In this document: positions 38,880 to 49,510 of the stretch, piece after piece
Numbering within the stretch: position 1 is the stretch's first letter
Layout: each line of letters starts with the position of its first letter
DNA from: Engraulis encrasicolus
Taxonomy: Eukaryota; Chordata; Actinopteri; Clupeiformes; Engraulidae
DNA: 64,000 nucleotides
Assembly (NCBI RefSeq): GCF_034702125.1
Contig: NC_085857.1
Coordinates: forward strand, 57,947,067-58,011,066
Reading direction: 5' to 3'
Made by a program: the position numbers and the translations under genes
Notes under the pieces: model-generated
Database searches by the model: none
What the model was told of the DNA's origin: nothing
The model's input: only the letters and a program-made list of their open reading frames with translations

Positions 38880-40068
38880 TTGACATGTCCTCCCCTCATG
38901 CAGCCTCTCAGGCTAGCATTAATGAGCTAATTCCCCTCGAGCCATTCTGACAACGCCATTGAAGGTGGCAGGTAGGGGCGCGTTTTTGGCCAAGGCTGAC
39001 ATTACGGATGCATTCAAGACCATGCCGATACACTCTAGTGACTGGCCCCTATCCGACATTAAGTGGAGGTCCGGATTTTATTTTGCTGCATTCGGATGTC
39101 GCAGTAGGCCGCATATATTTAACACATTATCCAAGGCGTTATGCTGGATCCTCCTTAACGTGTGCAGGTTACCCTTCGTGCTGCACCTGCTCGATGATTT
39201 TTTGCTCATTGACCTCCCCGCAAACCAGGACTCTACAGTCCTCGACACCCTCCGCAATGTTTTTACGGCAATCGGCGTCCCCCTCTCTCATGAGAAGACC
39301 ATGGGTCCTGCCACGTCTCTCGAATTTCTCTGGATAATTCTGGATTCCGTCGAGATGAAAGCGTCCCTCCCCGAGGAGAAGCTGGTCAGAATCAGGGGAA
39401 TTTGCGATTCATTTTCCGCCGCCGGGTCCGTCACGAAACGCGACCTGCTCTCGTTGCTCGGCCACCTCAATTTTGCTCTGCGAATTATCCCCCAGGGGCG
39501 CTCCTTCATCTCCCGGCTCCTCGACTTAGCTCACTCAGTACCCGGCCTAAGCGACATGGTAACCCTTGATGACGGCTGTCGCTCGGACATGCGCTTCTGG
39601 ACGACGCTGCTTAATCGCTGGAATGGCATCTCTTTTTTTTATAACACTGATCACGACTCCTCTGCCTCCCTGGGACTGTTTAACGATGCTGCACCATCCG
39701 TCGGCTTCGATGGGTTCCATGTAGGGGCGTGGTTCGCCGAGCGCTGGCCCCATGATTTCCTCGAGTTCCATCTGGCTCCTCATCCTCGTCGCTCTTCGAA
39801 CTATACCCCATAATTGTCGCCTGCCTTCTCTAGGGCAGCGGATGGTGCCGCAAACGCATAACGTTTTTCTGCGATAACATGGCTGTGGTCGACATCCTCT
39901 GCAAAGGGCGTTCTAAATGCCCTAAGATCATGGATCATGGCTCTCCTGCGTCGGCTGATCTGGCAGTCGGTCGTTCACAACTTCGTTGTCAATGCTGCTC
40001 ACGTCCTCGGTTACCGCATTGTGGAAGCTGACGCTCTCTCTCGTCTCCGCTTGCAGGACTTCCACCGG
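38880..40068 (+). pseudogene. Ngaro reverse transcriptase / RNase H, interrupted
   Basis: The longest frame (38959-39813) carries LAKADITDAFKTMPI (first catalytic Asp), FGCRSRPHIFN and LHLLDDFLLI (the catalytic LDD variant of the YxDD box used by DIRS/Ngaro RTs), then the thumb FLWIILDSVEMKASLPEEK. RNase H blocks follow after a frame change and a stop (YPIIVACLL, FFCDNMAVVDIL, NAAHVLGYRIVEADALSRL), ending at the hAT insertion at 40069. Upstream, 38720-38958 holds a broken N-terminal RT part. Confidence 0.8.
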
Positions 40069-41220
40069 TAGAGATGATATAAAACCCGGAGGATCCGGTT
40101 GAAGAGCCGGTTCAAGACCTCATCCGAACAGACCGGATGGCTGTCGTGCATTGAGCCGCCAAAGGCGGGTCAGACGGCATTTAATTAATATGTCAACAAA
40201 ATGGCAGTTACAGCACAAGAAATTGTGAAACCGGAATATAGCCTATCCTCTTTAGTTGACTACAACAGCCATTCTCTAATCTACCTAGTTTGCTGTTCAG
40301 TCACGACGAACACTTACTGAGTAAAACTGAACCAACTCCCGCCTCCTCATTCATCGAGCCTGTTAGATCCGTCCAGCCTGTTGTGGCCAATTGAGTCGCG
40401 GATCCCCGTGTGTGTGCTTCTGACTCTGTTGAGGTCTACATTCCTAAATGTTAACAGTGCTCTGCCAACGCTTTAACATCTCAGTCTGTAGGCTACTCTT
40501 AGGGAAATTATAGTATACAGACGTGACTCTACTATCACTCACTGCGTTACAGCGTACAGTCTTTAAAGCCACTGCTGTCACTCCCCTCGTCCGAGTCACT
40601 CAGCAGCGGCGCCCTCGGCGACTCGGTGAGACGAATCCTGACTGAGTTGTTGGTAGCAGCGAATCCCATACGGATCGGATCAACGCTTAAGTTTCGTTTT
40701 TGCCACGAGTGTGCGAGTCGCAAGGCAACTCGGCAGCGGAAGCGAGTGGTCATCTGCTGCTCGCCTCCTGACTGTCCCTGCTCAACTAGACTTCTGCTCC
40801 CAAATATTTGACTTTTAGTCTTCTTAAATACAAACACACACATTATTTATTGCAAAATCAGGAACATGCCGTTTCACTGCTGCCAAAGGCTGTTCGAGTT
40901 GTGGTTGCATGTTTAGTGAGGAGACCCAGGTGGGTCGGCTCGCAGCATGAGTAGGAACTGTGACTTTCATAAAGTGAGTTTTGTTGATCAAACTGTCTTA
41001 CTCTTTGATTTATCCACGTGAATTGATAAATGGAACAACAAAGGCGAGGCGCATACTACTTAACGGCAGAAACGTTTTAAAAAATACATTATTATTATTT
41101 ATTTTTATTTATTTTAAATAAGTGATCCGAATGACCCGAGTGATCCGTCTAATCCGGGTACCCTCCTTGGAATGATCCAATCAATCCGGACGCCTCAACG
41201 ATTCGAGTTAAGCACCTCTA
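40069..41220. mobile_element. hAT element (TAGAGATG ends) inserted in Ngaro
   Basis: Perfect 8-bp duplication TCCACCGG at 40061-40068 and 41221-41228; ends TAGAGATGAT / inverted AGCACCTCTA. 1152 bp; GATCCG and ATCCGG motifs repeat near both ends. No transposase ORF. Confidence 0.88.
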
Positions 41221-41332
41221 TCCACCGGTTGTGCCCCTTGGCCAGCTCCGACCCCCTGCCGTGCCCAGCTTTTTTGGAGCTTGTCCTACTCTAGCACCCC
41301 CCCCTCTCCTCCCTCTCTGACTCTGCACGAGA

Positions 41333-42791
41333 ATGAAAAAGGGTCTTGCTGCTTCAACCCTCAAGGCTTACAAATCAGCGTGGTCTCTTTTCTGCCTCTT
41401 TTGTCACTCATATGCACTTTTCCCTCTCCCTCTGTCCGTTTCTGCTGTTTGTGCTTTTATCGTGTATTGTTTTGATACCCGTAATCTTAAGCCTTCGTCT
41501 ATCAATAAGTTACTGGCGGGTGTTCATTTCCACTTTAGGCTCCATGTCCCTGACCCTCCCAGTCTTTTTTCTGTGCCTTCTATCCGGCTTGTTTTGAAAG
41601 GTATTGCTAAGTCACATCCACACTCTCCCGATGCTTGCCTCCCTATCACTATCGGCGTCCTTCATAGATTGGTGTCTAGGCTGCAAGTTGGGTTCATCTC
41701 TCTCTAGGTGGATGCACTGCTCGAAACTGTTTTCCTCACTGCGTTTTACGGTTTTCTACGCTGCAGCAAATTCACCTCGCCCTCTGCATCGTTTAATTCT
41801 TCTAATGATCTGTGCCTGTCCGATGTGTTTTTTTCTCCCGGTTATTTCACTGTGTTTCTGAAGACCGATTCCCTTCACTGGGGTTCTCACGTTTTTATCT
41901 CTAAAGCCGGGCATACACTGTGCGATATTTTCACTCGTGGGTCTTAAGCTTCTGCTCACACTGCACGATGGAATTTCACTGTTTAAAAGTTCACAACTCA
42001 CGACTCACGTCCTCACACTACACGAGCCGACAGTCGGATGCGAGCGAAATGCTCCCCCCGTACGACTCGACAGGCATGTTTCCCCGGTCTGCAGAGGAGG
42101 GAACATGCGCACCTGAGGTGGAGATGAGGTCGCGCTCAACAGCGAATCGCACGGCCCTATTAATTTGTGCATGTGAAGTGTCAAATCGGGTCGTAGCACT
42201 GCTTTAACTGTGCGATTTACGCACGAGCCACGGCCAGAATTTCAAACCGTTTTGATTTTCTTGCGACCCTGCGATTGCACGATCGTGAAGCGAAATCGCT
42301 TGTCGTTACCCCATGTACACTGCACGATGCGAGACTCACGATTGACCTGCGATTGAGCAAGAAATCGGCCCGACTCTCAAAAAGTCGTGCGAGTGCCAAA
42401 TCGGGGCAAAATCGGGGCAAAAGTCGCACAGTGTAAGCCCAGCTTAAGTTGCATGGCACTTTCTGTCCCTTCTCTTCCATGGCTTCGTATCTTAAATTGC
42501 GCACGGCCAGGTCCCGACTCTCCCCTGTTCCTCCTGCCTGATGGCTCCCCCATGTCCCGACTGTGGTTCTGCAACCAGTTGGCCGCTGTTCTGCGGGGGT
42601 GCCACCTCTCGCCCAAGGAGTATACGGCTCACTCGTTCAGAATCGGCGTGGCCACCACGGCCGCCCAGCGAGGTCTGTCCCCTACTGCGATCAAGGCGCT
42701 GGGGCGTTGGTCATCCGACGCATACGCTTCCTACATTCGCCTCACTCCTCATCACGTCATCGAAGCTCAGCGTGCTATATCTGGTCTGTAA
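41333..42791 (+). pseudogene. Ngaro tyrosine recombinase, with stop, frameshift and MITE insertion
   Basis: The enzyme would integrate circular cDNA by site-specific recombination. Visible blocks: the N-terminal SAM-like STLKAYKSAWSLFCLF, the first catalytic Arg in FYGFLRCSKF, HSFRIG (His-x-x-Arg) and GRWSSDAYASYIR with the nucleophilic Tyr. Breaks: an in-frame TAG at 41705, a Harbinger-like MITE at 41905-42444, and a one-base frame change at about 42500-42515. The frame runs straight across the TAA target site if the MITE and one TAA are ignored, so the MITE came after the coding sequence. Confidence 0.82.
41905..42444. mobile_element. PIF/Harbinger-like MITE inside the recombinase gene
   Basis: TAA on both sides (41902-41904, 42445-42447), the 3-bp TWA duplication of Harbinger elements. 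Ends AGCCGGGCATACACTGTGCG and, inverted, AGCTGGGCTTACACTGTGCG: 18 of 20 identical. 540 bp, non-coding. Confidence 0.85.
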
Positions 42792-42952
42792 ATTCATGTT
42801 TTCTATTCTCATTTCTGGTGACGGTGGTATTTTGCCACGCCGGCGGCATTCACTCTATCTCTTGGGGGGCTGCCGCGCCGGTCACCCGGTCATGTCTGTA
42901 TTCTATCCTTCTCATCTAACAGCTTGCTTGTCATTGCTGTCAGCCTGTTATA

Positions 42953-44029
42953 CAGCTCCAGGCCTTTTTATTAGAATAGCATGAAAAAGTTGATTTATTT
43001 CCATAATTCCATCAATAATGTTAAACTGTCATGGATTGTAGATTCATGGCCCAGTTTTTTAACTATTCCAATCATTATTTTTTTTCTTTGTATATACGTT
43101 GGCCTTCCAGCTCCAAAAACCCATGAATTGGGGAATTCGCATTATTAGAATATTGTTATAAAATCATATTTTTCTTCATCAAAATTCGGGTCATATTAAA
43201 TCAGTTGAAATTTGGTACTTTCTACATAACATGCAATGGTCAATACTTGGTTAGGACATTCTCTGTCTTCATAATGGCCATGATGCGTTTAACATTGAAG
43301 TCAATGGCAAAAACAGTGCATGGGAGTTATGGAAGCCCAGATATCCCTGATGCTTTGCTGTCAGCTGTTCTTGTTTGTTGACCTGGTGCCCCACACTTCC
43401 CTCTTCAATATACCCGAAGATTTCCATGCCACGTTTTGGTGTTAACTCACCAGTTTAATTCTAACTCAACAGAAATTAAACCCCATTCATTTTCAATGGG
43501 GTTTCATTTCTGGTAATTTAGAATTAAACTGGTGAGTTAGCGCCAAAACGTGGCATGGAAATCTATAGGGTATATTGAAGAGTGAAGTGTGGGGTACCAG
43601 GTCAACAAACAGGAACAGCTGACAGCAAAGCATCAAGGATTATGGGCTTCCATAACTCCCATGCACTGTTTTTGCCATTGACTTCAATGTTAAACGCATC
43701 ATGGCCATTATGAAGACAGAGAATGTCCTAACCAAGTATTGACCATTGCATGTTATGTAGAAAGTACAAAATTTCAACTGATTTAATGTGACCCGAATTT
43801 TGATGAAGAAAAATGTGATTTTATAACAATATTCTAATAATGCGAATTCCCCAATTCATGGGTTTTTGGAGCTGGAAGGCCAACGTTTATAAAAAGAAAA
43901 AAAATAATGATTGGAATAGTTAAAAAACTGGGCCATGAATCTACAATCCATGACAGTTTAACATTATTGATGGAATTATGGAAATACATTAACTTTTTCA
44001 TGGTATTCTAATAAAAAGGCCTGGAGCTG
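42953..44029. mobile_element. 1.08-kb near-perfect palindrome with TA duplication (Tc1/mariner-like)
   Basis: Ends CAGCTCCAGGCCTTTTTATTA / inverted, each flanked by TA (42951-42952, 44030-44031). The two ~530-bp arms are almost exact reverse complements meeting at CCCCATTCATTTTCAATGGGG (43481-43501). No transposase. Size and TA target suggest a fold-back non-autonomous Tc1/mariner relative. Confidence 0.85.
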
Positions 44030-45084
44030 TATTTCTATATCTTGTAACGATGAACCATGCTGGCAAAGTTGCCTCGGGTGTTTATCCGTGATATCAATTA
44101 TCATACAATATCTCATCACATAAGCCATTCATTCATTCATTCATTCATGTTCATACAATCATCTATTCACCACCATGCTCTACTTTCTCCTAGGTCGCGG
44201 TTCCGGCTCTCTACCTACTCCCATCATAATCTAAGTTCACAGCGCTCTCCTGCCCAAGGTGCATCTCTCAAGCATATCCTTCCACCGTGCAGTCTCTCTG
44301 TTCTCAGCGCATCCGCGCCATGTCTTCTCGCAGAGCCTAAGGTACCGACATCATCATTATCACCATCATCATCACAGGCTTCATGCCTCCGCTAGACCGC
44401 CGCCCATAGCATTTATAATCTCATTTCATCTATCATCATTCGTCTTCAAACCTATCACCTACCATCACTATCGTCATCATCATCTCACGTCTTCATGCCT
44501 CTAGGCTACTGGGCCACTGCCCAGCTTAAGCCTTAGTGCATCTCTGTCTTCTTGCATATAATACCGTCTACCATCTAGACTATCTTCATTCCCTATTACC
44601 TAACATCATAGGCTAATCATCATCACCATCATAAATCAATCACCTATCATCCTTCATCTTCCGTCTATCATCAATCAATCATCTAACTAACTTTTCATGT
44701 CTTTCAGATGGTGTCTCTGTAGGTGAGTTCACTTCTATTTTTGGGGCAGGCTACGCCCGCCTCCATCTCCGCTGGAGGATATGCTGTCCTACCCCGGAGT
44801 TCAACGAGAAGACGGGAACCTGCGCCAAACAGATTCATGCATTTTGTATCATGTCTAATTGTTCAATAAATGTTAATAACGTTCATTTGCCTCTCGAGTC
44901 TTCATGGTAGAAACAACAATGCAATTCGCTACCTGCTGCCACCTAGTGATAAGGAATTACTTCATGATTAGGACGCCAGTCAACAGCAGACACTAGGCTA
45001 CTAGAAAAGGACATGGGCATTATTTTCTGATAATAATGATGAATTCGTTTTAAAAAAACAAACACCAAAAATTAAAAAACGAAG

Positions 45085-45150
45085 AATTTTCCACGGCACA
45101 CCTGACGATCTCTCATGGCACACTAGTGTGGTTGGGAAACACTGTTTTAA
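45085..45150. mobile_element. hAT terminus-like relic (GGTTGGGAAACACTG)
   Basis: CCACGGCACACCTGACGATCTC...GTGGTTGGGAAACACTG resembles a common fish hAT 3' end. No partner found nearby. Confidence 0.4.
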
Positions 45151-45249
45151 AGTATCTTTTCTGTCTTGGTGTCAGTTTGGAAGAGAGGCTTGGTCCCGCC
45201 TCCCTGCCCGCAGCTGAGGCTACTCAAATATCCACGAAAAATAGGAAAA

Positions 45250-45365
45250 CCTAGGAAAAATGTAACTAGTAACAAAGTCTTCTTCTAGAAATGTAAGGAG
45301 TAGAAAGTAATTGTCAAAAAATGTAATTGAGTAAAAGTAAAAGTCTGCACTTAAATTTAGACCCA
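45250..45365. mobile_element. Tol2-like hAT terminal sequence, right
   Basis: TGTAACTAGTAACAAAGTC, AATGTAAGGAGTAGAAAGTA and TGTAATTGAGTAAAAGTAAAAGT, inverted relative to the block at 36490. Tol2 itself has TTTTACTTTTACTTAATTACA here. Together the two would bound ~8.9 kb including the Ngaro. Confidence 0.55.
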
Positions 45366-45978
45366 TTTAAATAGCCTACATTGTCCTCCTGAAATGAAGA
45401 AAGCATCAGGCTGTAATGTCATGCTTGGTGAATCAACCTTTGAAATTACTAAAACAAGAAGGCAATGTGCCTTAACACTGGCTGCCTATCTGTCAGTTGC
45501 TCATGTCACAGGTGGACTAGCCTAGTACTGTGGGCCATTTTATTTGTGTGCCAGTGTTATTGTTTGCAGTGTTTCTAACCATGTTTGTTTTTAACGTACT
45601 GAGTAGTGGTTTTTACCCAACTAACTTGTTTGCAGTGCATTTTACTTACAAACTACCCAATTGGCCTTATTTAGCACTTGGACTTAGCTTCCACCACATT
45701 TTAGCAACTGCCCCTTCCCACTGGCTCATGGCCTTAATGAGTTCTTATTAAGGATGCCCATATTTGGGCATTACTTCCTAGGAGCTGCAACTGATGGTAA
45801 CGAGTAATTAGCAAGGCTATGACTTTGTGTTGAAAGTGTCCAATCAGACACTAACAAGTCTGACTCTCTCCACCTGTAAGAGGTATATAAAAAGGCCAGT
45901 CTTTGTGATGATGCAGGACGGAGGTGTTCAGGGCAATGAACTGGCGGCTAAATGTGCTAAAAAAAATCAGCCAAGCGT

Positions 45979-46320
45979 ATGAATGTGGATCTACAAATCC
46001 CTATTAGTAAAGCTGAAGTAAAGAGCGTTGTAAAACGTAAAGTGAAGGGGAGGTGGCAAACTTTATGGGATTCAGGGCTGACAGGCAGACACTTTCACAA
46101 TGTCCAAAACAAAGTTGGAACTCAAAGAATGACATGCAGAAGTAGGAGAGAGGAGAATGTCTTTTCCAGAATTAGATTTGGCCATACAAGTTTAAACAGT
46201 ACATTATTACTCATGAGGAAAGATGTTGATGGCAATTGTCCTAATTGCAATTGCCCTGAAACTGTAGAGCATGTTTTTTTCTACAATGTCCAAAGTATGA
46301 AGAAGAGAGGCAACATTTAA
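45979..46320 (+). pseudogene. 3' fragment of an RNase H-bearing LINE (I-group-like ORF2 C-terminus)
   Basis: 113-codon frame with ISKAEVKSVVKRKVKGRWQTLWD, RIRFGHTSLNSTLLLM and a terminal zinc finger-like CPNCNCPETVEHVFF. The pattern RxRFGHTxLN...CxxC..PETVEHV is found at the C-terminus of ORF2 in several fish LINEs. No RT remains. It is followed by a 3' UTR ending GGTTTGCCAACCGCCATTAAAC and a GAA-repeat tail at 46619-46641, consistent with a 5'-truncated insertion. Confidence 0.7.
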
Positions 46321-46618
46321 TTTTACAGCTGCAAAAAGAAAAGATACAGTTCAACTTGAAGGAAATACTGCGAAGAAGCACAGGAGAAGTCAGCCTGAAT
46401 TATGTTTTTAGATTCCTGAGGAGCACAGGACTTTTACGAAGAATCTAAATGACTGTTTTCTTTTTCTTTATTTCTTTTCCTCTCTTTTTTTCCTTTCTTT
46501 TCTTTTATTTACTCTCATTAGGAGAGATTTAGCATAGATACTGCAGTTCACAGCCCAGTCCAGATGGTGGCGGTAATGCACCATTTACGCTGGTTTGCCA
46601 ACCGCCATTAAACTCAAA

Positions 46619-46770
46619 AAGAAGAAGAAGAAGAAGAAGAACGATGGGGTGGACGGGAGGAGAGGATGCCAAGAGCACAGAGGAGAGGGCCCACCGCCGG
46701 CGTTGTGGCCACTACTACTACTACTACTACTACCACTGCTGCTGCTGCTACTACTACTGCTGCTGCTCGG
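46619..46770. repeat. (GAA)n and (CTA/CTG)n trinucleotide repeats
   Basis: GAA units 46619-46641 (LINE tail) and CTA/CTG/CTC units 46709-46770. Confidence 0.85.
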
Positions 46771-46838
46771 GGGTCTTGTCTAGTGTGGGAGTTATGGGAT
46801 GCTTTGTGACTGCTTGGTGTAACTTTTGGGTTGGGGGA

Positions 46839-47144
46839 TTATGTTTTCTTGTTCAGGAAAAGAATTTGTTCAACTGCCTTAGGAGACAGGCGGTTTCTTC
46901 TTTTGCACACCAGCTCCCCTGCCTTCGAAAACACCCTCTCGCATGGCACAGAGGAAGCTGGTGTGCACAAGAATCGCTGGGATAAAATGAAAAGGTTGGG
47001 GTAAATGGTCTTGTTGTGGTTCCAATAAACTAAAGGGTTTTCACTGCGGTTGATGTTGGGTTCTTGGATGTATTTTTGGACTTCCATTATGGCATCAGCT
47101 GTTGGGTTCTGTCGTGTCCTGCTCTGCTGCACTGTGGCATCCAA
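46839..47144 (-). pseudogene. hAT transposase C-terminal dimerisation domain fragment
   Basis: 101-codon frame with NPLVYWNHNKTIYPNLFILSQ, then FLCTPASSVPCERVFSKAGELV and RRNRLSPKAVEQILFLNKK, the conserved C-terminal dimerisation motif of hAT transposases (also seen in domesticated ZBED genes). The catalytic core and BED finger are absent upstream, so it is a fragment. It could not act as a transposase by itself. Confidence 0.85.
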
Positions 47145-47299
47145 ATGGCGCCACAGATTACCTGAAGAGGGGGGGAAACAGAAAAGTCATTTTATGTGAC
47201 AATAAAAAAAACAGACACACACCTCACAAAAATGAAAATAGACAAATGTTAATTGCTGGTTCTTTTCTTTCTTTATTTTTTTTTTAAATTTTATACCCG

Positions 47300-47398
47300 T
47301 GATGCCTCACCCGTGCAAGGGGGCAGCCCTCAGTGGCGCCCCATGGTGAGCAGTGCGGTGGGACGCCCTAACCGCTCCCACATTGATGCCCCCATGAC
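47300..47398 (-). mobile_element. tRNA-derived SINE fragment with internal deletion
   Basis: Minus-strand copy of the 18033 family: GATGCCTCACCCGTGCAAGGGGG, then GGCGCCCCATGG, then GCCCTAACCGCTCCC, which is the A-box region. The B-box and middle are missing. Confidence 0.75.
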
Positions 47399-47807
47399 CA
47401 GATCAGTCATGGGTATGTCTGCGGAGGTTTGAATGGGACAAAATGTGAGTAGGTGTCTAGAGACATGTGACTGAGATGTACTGTGCCTGGCAACATTTTT
47501 GTCCAACTGCATGAATAAGTAACGCAAGGCCAAGGGTCATTTAGTCATCAAGGCATAATTACATATTGTATGAAAATCAGTTACCACATATATAAGTATT
47601 TAGTGATGAGTTGTTACACAAGGTCATGCCATAGAAACTCTGAATTACACTTTTAAATGTGATTATCCAGTCTTGCTGTAACTTTCATGAAGACCCCACT
47701 TTGAGTGGTGTGCCAACTGCTCAAGTCCTGTGGTTGAGTGTACACATGGATAACCCTGATCTCCACAAGATGCCAACGCGTGCTTGGTAACGTGTCTAGG
47801 TACTTAA

Positions 47808-47967
47808 AGTGATACTGTCCCTGACGGCTAACTGGTCTCATAGGACTCAATGTTAACTGCTAGCTTGGAGGTAAAATTTGCACTGCCATAGCTACAAAAC
47901 GGTTGAAAGTACAGGAGAACGGGGAGGTGTAAAATAAGTTTATTTCCAAAAATGGGACAGTATCACT
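47808..47967. mobile_element. 160-bp TTAA-flanked MITE
   Basis: TTAA at 47804-47807 and 47968-47971 flank exact inverted ends AGTGATACTGTCCC / GGGACAGTATCACT. The target suggests piggyBac or Kolobok. Confidence 0.85.
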
Positions 47968-47971
47968 TTAA

Positions 47972-48125
47972 GGGATAATGGCAGACGAGGTGACCGGTTA
48001 TACGAAATTAATGGCGAGGCGGCGGCTTCGAACTTTGGCGACGTGCGCTCCGTGGAGACAAAGTTGCCTCGCTAAGCCATTAATTTCTATAACCGGTCGA
48101 CCTCGAAGGCCGTTATCCCGCTTAT
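47972..48125. mobile_element. Palindromic element (ATAACCGGT arms)
   Basis: ACCGGTTATACGAAATTAATGGCGAGGC (47990) and its inverted partner GCCTCGCTAAGCCATTAATTTC..ATAACCGGT (48066). A similar single arm (AAATTAATGGCGAGGC) recurs at 48524, near the Gypsy insertion point. Confidence 0.6.
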
Positions 48126-48606
48126 CTGCAGTTATGGTAGGGTACTTTTTTTAATCCATTATTGTCTGTAAAGTTGTAGGAACCAGGTTCTATCAAGATA
48201 GAATGTTGCTGTGCGGGTGTCCAACTTGACGCGCATAGAATCTTCGTTTGGTAGCCTGCCGATGCTGTGATTATTTAATTTTCCTTTGGCCCTATACTAT
48301 GGCGGGATGGAATTGTACATGCTGGAATCGACAAATGTCGCATCACGCGTTTATTTCCCACTGCTGATCATCACAGGCTATCTGTCAACTTTGAGAGAGA
48401 GAGCGAGCGAGAGAGACAGGCAGGCAGGCCCAGGAGAGGAGAACAAAGGGAAGGCGGCGGGAAATGGCCTACATTTTAAAAACTATGGTAGTGGAGCAGG
48501 TGACGAGGTGACTCGTTTCGATACAAATTAATGGCGAGGCAGGTCGGTGCTTAAAATTTTGGTACAGGGTATTTTTTTCATCTATTGCTATCTGTAAAAT
48601 TGTAAC

Positions 48607-49274
48607 TGTAACCCTTTGAAGCGCACTCCCGCGTTCGCCTGCCGGCTCTGGCACCTCTGCTCGCCCTCTGCGTTGTGTTACTGTTGTTAGTGGTGGCGGA
48701 CAGGAGGCACAGTCGGTTGGGGAAAACACTCAGACGGACACGGAAGGGGTTCGGGATCGATGGGTTGGTTTTAATGATGAATTCAAGAGGGTTAACAGGA
48801 TCTATAGGGTTGATTGACAAGACTCGCATCAGTTTTCAAACGCTAAAAACACATTACTGTAAGATGCTAACACATTTTCATACAAACTCCCATTGACGTT
48901 AGCATTCATTTTCATTCATACTGGATCGTTAAAAATACAAAAAAAAAACAAGCGCTACATTCACAAATCACTCAGCTTCTAAGAGCTTAATATTCCAACA
49001 TATAAAGTAGCTCAACAAAACGAACTTTCAATGGTTCATATTTCACGTATTTCATACTTTAGATCTGAGGAAAAAGTTTGTTGCTTACCTATAGGGTTGA
49101 TTGACAAGACTAAGGGAAATGGCGAACGAACTACAAACAAGTGTCAACCCTACGGGAAAGCAGAAGGGCCAAATAGGCGATTCCAAAATATAAAACTCCT
49201 AGCGAAACATTGTCAAACAGCGACACCTAGTGGCGCAGCTTTAACACCAACATACACTTACTCAATACCTTACA
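48607..49274 (-). repeat. Gypsy 3' LTR
   Basis: 668 bp. One base longer than the 5' LTR (CCAAATAGGCG against CCAAAAGGCG, near 49171) and one G/A difference 12 bases earlier. It contains GCGACACCTAGTGGCGC near one end. Confidence 0.95.
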
Positions 49275-49290
49275 TCCACCCCTTCTTTAA
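49275..49290 (-). promoter_or_regulatory. Polypurine tract of the Gypsy element
   Basis: On the minus strand AAAGAAGGGGTGGA abuts the 3' LTR; it is the expected primer for plus-strand DNA synthesis. The segment 49291-49510 between it and the pol stop is non-coding. Confidence 0.8.
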
Positions 49291-49510
49291 GAGATGGCGT
49301 CCTCGACATCAGATTCAACCAAACCTACATGCAGCATAGGCGTACTCAAAGGGGTTTAGACAAACAAACAAAAAAAAGAATTTTAAAATAGGAAACAAGT
49401 GTGTGGTGTGAGGTGAGGTGTGGTGTGTGATGCATGTAGCATAAAGTGTAAGGATATAAGGTAGGTGTACATGGGGATATTCTTCATCTAGGGGTTTGCA
49501 CTAAACTGTC

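Larger units (their letters stand above)
36880..44900 (+). mobile_element. Ngaro-type tyrosine-recombinase (DIRS order) retrotransposon, decayed and multiply interrupted
   Basis: Gag, RT/RNase H and tyrosine recombinase segments occur in order on the plus strand, the Ngaro layout. Three DNA elements interrupt it (40069, 41905, 42953). I could not delimit the split terminal repeats that Ngaro elements carry, so the outer ends are approximate; 44050-44750 is CATC/TCAT-rich noncoding sequence with two similar ~35-bp blocks (near 44375 and 44490). The element lies between two Tol2-like ends. Confidence 0.7.

Noticed and set aside
44057..44504. Open frames of 81-112 codons rich in His/Ser
   Set aside because: They derive from CATC/TCAT-rich noncoding sequence at the 3' end of the Ngaro; no motif.
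48469..48829. Small open frames (83-86 codons) at one end of the Gypsy element, repeated at 55912-56218
   Set aside because: They lie inside the LTRs and extend into unrelated flank; duplication is due to the LTR pair, not to a conserved gene.
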